64,000 nucleotides of DNA from Branchiostoma floridae (taxonomy: Eukaryota > Chordata > Leptocardii > Amphioxiformes > Branchiostomatidae): positions 17,914,647 to 17,978,646 of the forward strand of contig NC_049991.1 of the NCBI RefSeq assembly GCF_000003815.2. The letters are read 5' to 3'. A program made the translations under genes and the position numbers. A model generated the notes under the pieces. It made no database searches, was not told the DNA's origin, and saw nothing but the letters and a program-made list of their open reading frames with translations. This document shows, piece by piece, positions 50,849 to 61,669 of the stretch; position 1 is the first letter of the stretch, and the number at the start of each line of letters is the position of its first letter.

Positions 50849-52070
50849 TGTTATCTATACCAAAGTATTTCATTTTGTACATGTTTATTATATTCTCTGT
50901 ATGTTTCATGTTGCAATTAGCCCTCGGGCAAGAACTTGCAAATAAACTTCTTCTATTATTTTTTTCAGCTTTTCCTGTCTTTTTTGGGGGGAGGAGTAAT
51001 ATCGTCCAGAGTGATCTGACATGCCTTATGCCAAATGTAACATTATGATTTGAAAATGTTGAATATGGATACTCATTGTCATTGACAACATAAGAAGTCA
51101 TTCTCGGGTACCATATTTCTAATATAAAACAGTTTAAACGCATTAATGAAATGATATTGCTGGGGAAATTCACCATTGATTAGTTTAAATATGGAAACTC
51201 TCATATGAACTCAGTTCAACTGTTTAAGTCTAAAGGTTCATTAAGAAATCTATGAAGAATTGTATATCCTTAACATACATTGTGATTGTATACACATGTT
51301 CCATACAGAATGAGCAATAAAGTTTTGTTTAAAAAATGTTACAATTTGAAAAACAATTATACAGCTTGCAACTAATGTTTTACGACTTAAAAGTAACGGC
51401 AGGAAAATACAGGACACAGCTCTCTGTAGGCCACAGGGATTTCTTCCCAAAGTACCTGGATCGTGAACAAATAACATTTAGACACGATGGGTTTGCACCC
51501 CTAGCGATATTCTACTTTCCTGCAGGCATTGCGAACTTATATTCAACAAATCACTTCCATGCAATGCGATACGCCATTTGGCAAATCATTTTGGAGCTCT
51601 GTGCCAAAACGGCCGTCCCACCGGATAATACCCTTTCTTTCTCACAGTTGGGAATGATTTTGTTTGCCCCGATTTTCTATATATGTGTGTTTTTGTCTCT
51701 GTGACCATAAAAGACAGAAAGGGACAGAGAAAAATTGATATGATTGTTTATTAACCACGATAAGCAAAGAATTTGTACTTTTCGTTATATGTTTCATGTA
51801 CAGTAAGTATATAAAGCTAAACGGGTTCATGGATACATATCAGCACGACTACAGAATGGGCACATTTATATCAACATGATAACTTTAACTGTGACAGTAC
51901 GCTCATTATGTCAAGTTCTCCATTTCAAAAGCATCTACAATACTTCAATTGAAATATTTATTCGCCCCCAATTTATACTAATTATTGTTTTCTCACAATG
52001 ACCCTACATGACGAATAGTTTAATTTGAGCGCAGTATTAGATTTCTCACCACAGATTCTTCGAGAGAGAT
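50849..52070. other. No recognised gene
   Basis: One 122-codon plus-strand frame (51336-51704) is present, without recognisable motif. This is the 3' flank of the TPR gene. Confidence 0.4.
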
Positions 52071-53150
52071 CTAGCTGAATAAAATGCTGAAAGCAGACAT
52101 TATACCACCACATAACTGATTACGATATCCCATCTCTTTCTCCTGATTGCCAAGTTTGTTCCATGCATCTGCCAGATTGTGAAGTAACGGAGCTATCTTC
52201 GGATGTGCGGTGTTGTCTCCAAAGATAGCTTTGCGCATTGTAAGTGCCTGTTCAAAGTAGTCAATTTCTTTCACCAGATCACCCAGTTCACCACAGCATG
52301 ATCCCAAGTTTGCAAGAGAATCAGCAATGACTGGATGTACCGTGCTGTCACCGTGAATGATTCTCTTAATAGTTAACGACTGTTCGTGGTAGCCGATTGA
52401 TTTATGTAGATCTCCAAGGCTACTCCATGCATTTCCGAGGTCATTAAGTGATGAAGCAATGTGTGGATGTGCCGTGTCATTTCCATAGATAGCCCTCCTA
52501 ATCTTTAGCGACTCGTCGTAGTAGTTTATTGCTTTTATTTGATTGCCCTGTCTACTCCAACATGTCCCAAGGTTATTTAGTGACATGGCAATTTTCGGAC
52601 AAACGTTGTTTTCTCCGTGGAGAATTTTGTTCATCGTTAGTGACTGTTCGTGACAGCTAGTTGCTTTTTGGTGCTCACCTATTTGACTCCAAAGTAATCC
52701 CATATTATGAAGTACACCGGCAGTGAGCGCATGTGGCGTGTTATGTCCATAGATAGCATTTGCCATCGTGATTGACTGCTCAAAGTATTCAATAGCCTTT
52801 TTCGTGTCGCCATGTCTACGACAAGAGGAAGCCAGGTGGCTTAATGTTTCGGAAATGTCCGGATTTGCCGTGCTGTCCCCATAGATAGTCTTTCTCATTA
52901 CAAGTGACTGTTCGAGGTAGCTAATTGATTTCTGTTGATCACCAAGTTCACTCCAAGACAGTCCAAGGTTGTTAAGTGATCTCGCAATGTCTGGATGTAT
53001 CTCGTTATCTCCATGTAAAGTTTTGCTCATCCTTAGTGATTCCTCAAAGTATATAGTTGCTTTTTTAGAATCGCCAACTTTAAGGCAAATGGTTCCAAGT
53101 TTGGTAAGTGACGTAATAATTTCCGGACGTGCTTCACCTTCTCCATACGA
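52071..53150 (-). pseudogene. Out-of-frame continuation of the TPR region (six further full repeats)
   Basis: Directly past the TAG at 53173-53175 the TPR coding resumes one base out of frame, after a run of seven A on the coding strand (53151-53157). It stays open for 359 codons to a stop at 52071. The repeats are the same 44-residue type (YFEQALTMRKAIFGDNTAHP) and the end GGIMSAFSILFS does not look like another repeat. An internal ATG at 53030 could start a separate 319-residue protein, but nothing marks a promoter. The intact frame suggests a recent break or a sequence error. Confidence 0.7.
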
Positions 53151-53172
53151 TTTTTTTCTCCATCCTCAGTGA

Positions 53173-56100
53173 CTATTCAAAGTACCTGGCCGCTTTCATG
53201 TATTCTCCAACTTCAATACAAGACTTTCCGAGCCTGGAGAGTAATGCGACTATCTCTGGACGAGCCATGTCATGTCGAAAGAGAGTTTGCATCATATTGA
53301 GTGACTGTTCAAAATAGTCAATCGCATTTTCATGGTCGCCAAGCCCAAAGCACGATGCCCCCATGCCAAAAAGGGAAGTGGCAATTACTCCATTCGTCGT
53401 GTTTTCGCCATAGAAAGTTTTCCCCATAGTTACGGACTGTTCATGGTAGTTCATTGCTTTCTTGTGATCGTTGAGTCTGTTCCATGCAAATCCAAGGGCC
53501 GTTAGTACCCTGGCGACGTCTGGATGTGCCACGTTATCTCCGTAGATAGCTTTACCCATCGTTAATGACTGTTCGAAATAGCTTATTGCTTTCCTTTGGT
53601 CATCGAGCTGAAACCAAGAAACGCCCAGGTTCTGAAGTATCCTCATAATGTCAGGATGAGGTGCGTCTCCTTTCACATTCTTCATCATCTGTAATGACCT
53701 TTCGCAGTAACTGATAGCTTTCTTTTGATCGCCGAGTTTTAACCAGCATGACCCCAGGTTGTCAAGTGACATAGCAATGTCTGGGTGGGCTGTGTTGTCT
53801 CCAAATATTGCTTTCCTCATATTTAGAGACTGTTCGTGGTAGCTCAATGCTTTCTCATGATTACCAAGTTCACACCAAGATGATCCCATATTGCTAAGTG
53901 ACAATGCAATGTCCGGATGTACCGTCGTTTCTCCATATATTTTTTTGCTCATTTCAAGAGACTGTGCATAATAGCTAAGTCCTTTTTTATGGTCACCGAG
54001 CTTGTTCCAAGCCACACCAAGGTTGTCAAGCGTTGAGGCAACTTGTGGGTGTGCTGTGTTTTCTCCGAAAACTTTTTTCTTCATCGTAAGTGAGCGTTCG
54101 AAATAACTTATTGCTTTTTTCTGATCTCCAAATTCAGCCCAAGACATTCCAAGGTTGTTAAGTGACTCCGCAATCTCTGGATGAGCGGTCCCTTTCCCGT
54201 AGATAGTTTCCCTCATTGTAAGTGATTGTTCGTAGTAGTCTCTCGCTCTCTGCAGTTTGCCCAGGTGCCTCCAAGATAACCCCAGGAGATTAAGTGACAA
54301 GGCGATGTCTGGATGCGCCACGTTATGTCCATATATAGTGTTCATAAGGCTCAGTGACTGTTCTAAATAGTTAATTGCTTGTTTTTCATCACCAAGATCA
54401 CTCCATGATGATCCCAGATTGTGAAGTATTTCTATACACCCTATGTTGTTATCCGCTTCTTTGAAAGCTGCTTCCCAGTGACGTATGGATCTATCGTACA
54501 GAAACAAATTTCCTGCTATTCGGCCAATGCAATGATGGGATGTGTCATAGATGCTAGTCTTGAAAATATTTCCTTGTTGTCCCGGCAAACTATATTTGAC
54601 GATATCCGGTATACACTTCTTCATGGGGATAGCCCTGCAGTAGTAACGAAAAAGTACTTTGCTGTCTGAAATGTGGAATACTGACCTCAGTGTTGTATCA
54701 GACAATTTTGTGAGAAAGTTAACTTCTGCAAGAGGAGACAACCTGTCATTCTGTCCTCCATTGGCAATGTATGTTCGCAGACGGAGCTCTGCAGAGATAC
54801 TGGTAAGTACTGTCAAGTGGATGGCATCCTCCCCTCTGATACACATAGTTTTCCTCAGTTCATCTATGACATCCCACGAGCTAGGAAGTATGATTTGGCA
54901 TCGCAGAGCTAGTAGCTCAATTACAATTCCTGGAAAACGATAGATGTCCTTCTTGACATTTAGGAGTTGCCCAGCGAGTTCATGATCATTTGTAAGAATT
55001 TGCTGCCTGTTTTCAAACACCATCTGGACAGAAGATAGGTGGGACTGGATACGCAAGATATCTTGATTGATGATTTCCTTTAGTTTTGCCACGTAGTCTT
55101 TTACCAGAGATCGTTTCCCTGCTAAGAAAACAACCCGTCTGAGGATGTCTGACAGGTGGTACCCTTCTGCCAGAGAAATCTCCAATCGCTGAAACTCCGC
55201 CATCTTCGCGGGTGTCTGGATAAGACTAACGGCAGGCTTTTCCTTGGTTTTGTCTCTTCCAAATGGAGTCTTTGAGGCCCACGGCATAGAGCCGTCGAAG
55301 GCAAATCCACGAGGCGTTGTAGAGTCGTAGAACCAGTCTTTCTCTCGGTCTTTCGAATGAAAGTCGTTCAGTGACGGGATGGCCATGGCTGGGAGGATGG
55401 TCTCTCCGAGGTTGATGACTTTCAGGTGTAGGTAGTGTGTGAGGTTGAGGAAGTACCGCCGTGAGATGTCATTGTCCTTGCCTTCTTCAATCAGAATGGC
55501 GAACTCCAGGTCAGAGTACGGCGTGACCAGTTCTGTTGCCTGTGAGCCCAACCCGATAAAAGCGTACTTACAAGGAGGAGGACCAAGGGCATCGATGCAT
55601 TCGTCCACGAGGTATTTGATAAACATTTGTCTATCCTTAGCAATGCTCTTGAATAAAGCTTTGACTGCTTCAGCTCTATCAGCCTCTACTTTGGCCACAG
55701 TCGGGTCATCCTCATTGTATCGGTACGGATTGTGCAGCTTGTCAATTTCTTCTAGTTGTGACTTGGCGCGGGCGCGCATTTCCTCTAGTCTCTTTTTGTG
55801 GCCTGAGGTATGATCAATCGGACTTGACTTTGTTTCCACATCTGCTGTGTATTGAAGAAACGATTTCTCTGTCTCCTGCAAGACTTTCCTCAGTTTAGCT
55901 TTATGTTTGACTGTATCTGTTCTGGCCAAGGCTGCATTGTACAGCGCTGCTGCCTGTGTGAATTTCTTACCGTCTTTTGTTGCTTCGCCTCGCCGGACGA
56001 AGACGTCACCAAGTTTGTATAGACACTCGGCCTCTTTGGGTCGCTCGCAATCGTTACGGTCTGCACGCACATGAAAAGTAAAACAATGTAGTTGTCCGTT

Positions 56101-56658
56101 AGATAGAAGTTGTCTTGATGGTTATTGATTATAAATGATAAGTGATGATTATATATGATAAGGAAATGCGTTGATGTGGATGAAAAAGGAAGGATAACTA
56201 CCGTGAATCAGTTTCAGTGCGGACACAAACTTCTGTTCGGCTAAATCGAGGTTCCCATGAGCCAGTGCGTGGTCCCCTGTTTTCAGGTATTTCTCGTAAG
56301 ACCTGTAATGTGGAAGTATGTTAGGAAATAGCTTTATTTGTTTATGCCGCATTTCTCTTAGAATATATTTAACGTCTGGAGAAGTTACTTGGTGCCCGAG
56401 TTCAGTAGGTCATATGGCAATACCAAGTTAGCATTCTTTCCGATTGCTATTCAGAAACCATTTTAGGCCTAAAACTCATTCATTTTGATAAATTTTCAAC
56501 GAAATATTAGGTTTTGTAAAAAAATATAATAAATATGTCAGGGACAGAGAGCCATACGCATTACACTGATGGTTAGCATACCTGTAATCTGGAGTCGGTT
56601 TTCCGCTTGCCTGGCTTGCAATGAAATCGCTTGGTGATCTACAGAAGAATGTTGCCAT
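53173..56658 (-). CDS. Nucleotidyltransferase-fold domain plus TPR repeat protein
   Basis: Three coding exons: 56582-56658 (ATG at 56658; in-frame TAA upstream), 56202-56302 and 53173-56060. GT-AG junctions and phases agree, giving 1021 residues to a TAG. Residues ~27-125 look like a degenerate TPR region (LYKLGDVFVRRG, AAALYNAALAR). Around residues 225-250, FIGLGSQATELVTPYSDLEF has the nucleotidyltransferase-fold pattern: GS (231-232), then D243-L-E245. This resembles the GlnD/PII-uridylyltransferase-like domain; the acidic pair is kept, so activity is possible. From ~residue 620 come nine 44-residue TPRs of kinesin-light-chain type (YEQSLTMRETIYGKGTAHPE and similar). The tenth is cut by TAG where repeats have CAG. 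I know such NTase/TPR proteins as expanded families in lancelets; substrate and role are unknown. Confidence 0.78.
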
Positions 56659-56798
56659 GAGCTCAGTGTTTACACAATCTCGATTCTGAACTATTTATCG
56701 CCATTTCAAGCCTTTACTCGTGAATAGGTAACCGCAGTAACAAAACAAAGAGACCAGCCACAGGTGTACTCACAAAAATTCTTGACATGGTTCGCCGG

Positions 56799-56812
56799 CA
56801 ATGACGTCATTG
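56799..56812. promoter_or_regulatory. CRE palindrome upstream of the NTase/TPR gene
   Basis: CAATGACGTCATTG is a perfect 14-base palindrome holding a full CRE, about 145 bases upstream of the ATG at 56658. A CREB/ATF role is inference. Confidence 0.4.
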
Positions 56813-57072
56813 TTTGTCGACGAGACTGGAATGTTCCGCGACAGGTGGCCTTGTTGTTGGCGTTTTCTTTTATGCTCCGTAATCTTTAGGAGTAAGAACA
56901 AGAATCAGAAGAGTAGCTCAATGTCACTCTAACCCTATGTCACTATGAAATATGGCACACATCAAGAATGAAAACAAATTTCAAGATACGAAACATACAC
57001 AATTGTTATATATGCTGCTATAGTGAAGGCACTATACGTCAATGCGCTAAGGTGTCTCTCTTTCTTTGCCCC

Positions 57073-57100
57073 GTCTCTTACTCTCTCTCTCTCTCTTTCT

Positions 57101-57153
<53 letters not shown>
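57073..57153. repeat. (CT)n microsatellite
   Basis: Interrupted CT dinucleotide tract between the two TPR-family genes. Confidence 0.95.
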
Positions 57154-57282
57154 AAACACACGACTTTGAAAGTCAATGTTAGAAACTCCTAATTTTATTG
57201 GTCTCCATAACAATATATCTGTGCATTGTTCTCCATGAAATAGAACCTAATATAAAAGGATAAAATATACCTTATTTCCCGT

Positions 57283-57927
57283 GGTATCTCGGTCGGCTAA
57301 ATTGGCATTTTGACCTTCCACTGTTTTCTTATTAATAAATTAAGAAAGAATGGAGCCGTAACGAATATTGATAGATGGGCATTAGAGAATTCTAAATCTG
57401 ATTTTTTTTGGCCGAATTGATGACGTCATCATTTTATTACCTCTGATATTATTTTTTTCTATGACAAAATACAGCACTTTGGTACATACCACTGTAATGA
57501 AACTTCGTTTTTCGTTGCATAATGATGACAGCTACAAACGTAGTGTTGCGCAAATTGATATCTACTAATGATCTGTAGTAATTAGAAAATGTTTGTTTTC
57601 ATCTAATTAAAAAAAATTAATTCTTAATAACTGCAGATCGTTAGTAGATATCAGTTTGCGCAACACTACGTTTGTAGCTTCCATCATTATGCAACGAAAA
57701 ACGAAGTTTCATTACAATGGTTTGTACCAAAGTGCTGTATTTTGTCATAGAAAAAAATAATATCAGAGGTAATAAAAATGATGACGTCATCAATTTGGCC
57801 CCAAAAAATCAGATTTAGAATTCTTAAATGCCCATCTATCAACATTCGTTATGGCTGCATTCTTTCTTAATTCATTAATAAGAAAACAGTGGAAGGTCAA
57901 AATGCCAATTTAGCCAACCGAGATACC
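57283..57927. mobile_element. Foldback element, 645 bases, arms about 300 bases
   Basis: The left arm (57283-57584) starts GGTATCTCGGTCGGCTAAAT. The right arm (about 57626-57927) is its inverted copy, ending GCCAACCGAGATACC. Arms differ by scattered substitutions and small indels; the loop is about 41 bases. Each arm has GATGACGTCATCA. No clear target duplication is seen. A partial arm occurs at 45848-45985, so the family is dispersed. Its right end is also the end of the exon at 57927-58619. Confidence 0.9.
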
Positions 57928-58619
57928 TTGATGTCTTGTCTGATTCTTGCTGTGTACAATAAGCGGTGGACGAGCGTCATCCTGCCCTGTTTGTTCTCGA
58001 CCTCACACCATGCCAGCGCAGTGTTGTACAGAGCAGTAGCCTTAGTCAAGCATGTCGTGTTTCTGTTTTCTGTTCCTCTTTTTAGGTACACGTCACCGAG
58101 ACTTTTCGTCGCTTCTACCTCTAACGTATTGTCCCCGTTTACGATTCCATCTATCATTAATGTTGTATACTCAGCTAACAACGAGTCGTTGTTGTAGTCG
58201 AAAATCAATCTTTGGTCCAAACGTTGGAACTTCTCTGTCACGTTAGCGAGGGAATGCATTTCTTTGTTGTCAGTACCCGGCTCGCTACGAACTGTTTGTG
58301 GTTCCGGCTTTCCAGATCGTAGTTTCTCTACATATAACAGACGGTACGTGAGACTTTCTCCGATTTCTTTGTCCTCACATCGGAGCAGTGCAGTCTTGTA
58401 CAACAACAAGGCCATGTCCAACTTCACCACGTCCCCGAAGAGTCTCCCCTTCTCCAAGTTCACGTCTCCCAGACTTTTGAGCACCTCCGCTTCCACCGAC
58501 GTGTCCATGTTCGCCATTGCGTCCAGGAGGGTACGGAGGTAGTCGGTCTCCGTACGTACGAGTCCGAGTCTCCTGGCCTTGACATCTGCCTTGCGGAGTT
58601 TCTCACAGATCCGCAACAT
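57927..58619 (-). CDS. N-terminal exon of an NTase/TPR-family relative, possibly truncated
   Basis: ATG at 58619 (MLRICEKLRKADVKARRLGL) opens 231 codons to a donor AAG|GTATCT at 57927, phase 0. It has two related units, LKSLGDVNLEKGR...ALLLYKTALLRCE and TKSLGDVYLKRGT...ATALYNTALAWCE. Both match the N-terminal LYKLGDVFVRRG...AALYNAALAR region of the downstream gene. Unspliced, it runs nine codons into the foldback element and stops at 57897. No following exon of matching phase is certain. A weak phase-0 acceptor (TTCAG|AAT) 33 bases before the ATG at 56658 would join it in frame to the downstream gene. It may therefore be that gene's alternative first exon, or a broken duplicate. Confidence 0.6.
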
Positions 58620-60447
58620 TTTGTACACTTGATGATTCAGTTATTAGGAGTGGCAGTGAACTGAAAACGAAAAATGTTCCAAGAGAGACGAACGCTAACG
58701 GTGACCGTGCGCGATTACTTCCGCGTAACAAACCACGTCGTGTAAACATTCCCGCAAACCTTTGCAAGAAGACCAATTTCATAGAGTGTTGAAAAGCTGC
58801 CCCTGGGGCGGTAGTAGGTACCAATTAAGATACGAACGAGATAAATCTGTGACCGTGAAAGCCGTTAAGTTGAAAGACATGCAGTTGAACGTCTGGTATG
58901 CTGTTGTACTATGACCTGAGTGTGGTGCTTAAATGCCGAATGACTTTGAAATGATTTCAATGCAGCTAGCGTGAAGACAAACACTGTACAATGTAATGTT
59001 GAGGTAGCAGTTGTTACGCCGTCCATAGCTGCCGGGGGCTGATTGGATACTCTCTGAGCAGAGGTTTGGCTCCGACTATTTTGTTACCATTTTCTTTATG
59101 TCCAACGCCTAAAAAAACGGTAAAAAACAGTCGGAGCCTAACCTCTGCTTGAAGAGGACTGATTGGGCTTTGGGGACAGTTGGTCAGTAGGCCGCTAGTT
59201 GGCGCAATGGTAGCCAGGCTACATGCCACAGCGTCCCACTCTTGGTATTACATGTCTCGCAATAATTGGTTTGGTGACTTTCAATAACACGTGTTGTACA
59301 ACGTGCTGAAGTTGAACTTAAGCTGTATATTGCACATATTTCGCCAGTCGTCACAGATAGAACCGAAGAATCACTGTGTACTGTTGACTTCGGTGGCCAT
59401 CGAAGTGACTACGTACTCTTCGCGGTGAACTTAACCACTAATGTGTAATACTTTTGGAAAATGTGAACCTTAAACCGGGGCTACCAAACATCTAATTAGC
59501 CTTTGTACCGATTAGATTTTGGAGTGCTTCTGTGCTCATGTCCTACTTCTTCATTGTCTGTTAAACTGTCTTAATTGGACTTTAATTTTATCACCGTTGT
59601 CTGCTGACGACACCCCGCTTTCTCTCATGAAAAATAATACTGATACATTTAGCTTACTAGTTGCCACGTTCAATCCTTTTATAGTTTTTAGTGGCAACAC
59701 CGCTTTTTTAATCATAATGTCAAATTATCATAATCCGCATTCCATCTATGTACAACAACAAAACATTTCGTCATTAGTATTCGTGACAACACACTATTTT
59801 TCTATTTCGTTGGTACCACAAGTTATATAGTATCCGTGGCTCTATCCATTGCAGACTCTTACATCGCTACAAAATTTTATAAAGCAAAAGAATATTAAAA
59901 TAAAAGTAAAATGTTTCTTTATTTTCAAATTGAGTGAATTACATACTTTTAATGTCATTCGCAAACTTCTTTCCGATGTGACATAGCATGTCAGGCAATG
60001 AAATGATTGTGCCAAAAATAATAGTTGAAAGTTAAAACCTATTGATCAATCGACAAAGAACTTATTTAATAGTAAATGAAAATAACAATGAACCAATAAT
60101 CACCAAATCCCTGAAATGTGAATTACATATTAAGTAGTTACAGACATATTCTTTTTTGTTGTTTTTCTCAGAAACAGAATACAGAAGCAATTTTGATATT
60201 AGGCAAATTCAAAGTGAGTCGATGAAGGTTACACATCCAGGTAATAAGATACTCAAAAAGAAGTTACTCAAGCAACTGGATATAGTGTATAGTGTATTTT
60301 CGTGTATTTCAGTTGACTAAAAGGAGGTTTGATAAAGGTTGTACAGTGAGAAAAGTGTATGCTGACAACAATCATTTGTGCCACACAACATAATTACAGC
60401 CAACCATCCCGCCCTCTACAAACGCTGACACAACATTTTTTCTTCGT
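58620..60447. other. No gene seen; one small MITE and a dispersed repeat
   Basis: An inverted repeat at 59058-59148 (GCAGAGGTTTGGCTCCGACT against its inverse) is a 91-base MITE-like foldback. A copy of the GTTACTCAAGCAACTGGATA repeat lies at 60230-60285. Confidence 0.55.
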
Positions 60448-61669
60448 TCAGGGCACATCTAACCCGGAATCACTGTCACTGCCCTTCCGCCGTGCCACGC
60501 AGGCCGGTATCCACTTCTTTCGTTTCTCGTTCGCGTCGTTGTCATCCTTCTCCTTCCCTTTGCGCCTGCGCCTCTCGTCTTCGTACCGGATGTCGTCATA
60601 GCTGTCGTCACTGTCGTCCCGTCTCTCCCGTCTCTCCTTGCGCCGGCGCTTCCGGCGACGCCGCTCCCGCTCGTACTCCGAGTCGTCCGAGGAGCTGTCG
60701 CTGCTGCTCCGCCTGCGCTGCCGACGCCTCTTGCGGCTCCTGGCGGCCTCTCCGCCGTCCTTGGCGTACCTGGTTTTGGACAAAAACTCATGGACATAAA
60801 AACCTCGCCAATTATCTCATGGTGGTAAACTTTGAATAGACTTCTGTAAAGATAATGTCACAACCCGCCATACGTGCTGTCTACGTGCCAAAACGTGGGC
60901 AATCTTTTGAGATCCGTAAGTGGTAAGTACCGCCTCCGGACGAACTCATAGGGAATCCAATGTATTTTGGAGCACGCAGGCACGTAGAACTAACGTGCAT
61001 GCAAAACTTTGTGTGTCATCGGGCTGCGGATTCGCCCCCTGTACGTGCCAGTACGGGCGCCGCGCCTGCCCTGTACACTAACAGCCTGGACGTTTTCGAC
61101 AATACGTGGCGGACGTGGCCTCCCAAAAAACGTACGGACAACTTGCACGTACGGCGGGTTGTGCCCTTAGCTTTAAATGCATGACCTCTGACCTCCACAA
61201 AACCTAACATATGATAACTTTGATTGGTTGACATTATATGCGTAATTCATCGTATTGTATGATATGTTTAATCATGTTATTCATTGATGCTAATTGACTG
61301 ATCGACATTATATGTGTAATTTATTGTAATGTATTTTATTGGATTGTATGTAGAGGACTCCATGGAGATTCCTAATAAACAAACAAACAAACAAACAGAC
61401 CTGCAGCTCCCCTCGTACGAGTGCTCCTTCCCGTCTTCTCCTCCCCCGTTGCAGGTGCACGCAGTCAGGCATTTCGGACAGAACATGAAGATACACATGA
61501 AGACGAAGACTAGGGCGATGATGACGACTCCTATCGCCCAGATCAGTGTCCTGACGAAGAAATACAGGCCCAACAACAGCATCATCCCGCCCAGGAGTAT
61601 AAAGAATATTAAGATGACCCATGACCTACCGTCCCTGGGCAGAGGACAGTTCACAGAACGCTCCGGCAT
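60448..61669 (-). CDS. Two-pass membrane protein with Arg/Ser/Asp-rich tail, unrecognised
   Basis: Exons 61401-61669 (ATG at 61669) and 60448-60769 join at AG|G (Arg90) with GT-AG ends, giving 196 residues. Residues 17-39 (WVILIFFILLGGMMLLLGLY...) and 42-63 (LIWAIGVVIIALVFVFMCIF) are membrane segments separated by only two residues, so a tight hairpin with both ends on one side is likely. CPKCLTACTC follows (Cys 64, 67, 71, 73), a possible palmitoylation or metal site. The rest is a low-complexity charged tail with RKRRRQRRRSSSDSSSDDSE and later DDSDDSYDD/RRRRK blocks. I do not recognise the family. The tail resembles RS domains of splicing proteins, but the membrane hairpin argues against that role. 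Confidence 0.7.
60859..61163. mobile_element. TIR element in the intron of the two-pass protein gene
   Basis: Left end CACAACCCGCCATACGTGC, right end GCACGTACGGCGGGTTGTG: a 19-base inverted repeat with one mismatch. The interior is rich in ACGTGC/GTACGT. No transposase frame. Confidence 0.75.

Noticed and set aside
59193..59225. tRNA-like A box (TTGGCGCAATGGTAGCC)
   Set aside because: No matching B box (GGTTCGA-type) or acceptor stem follows at the right distance.
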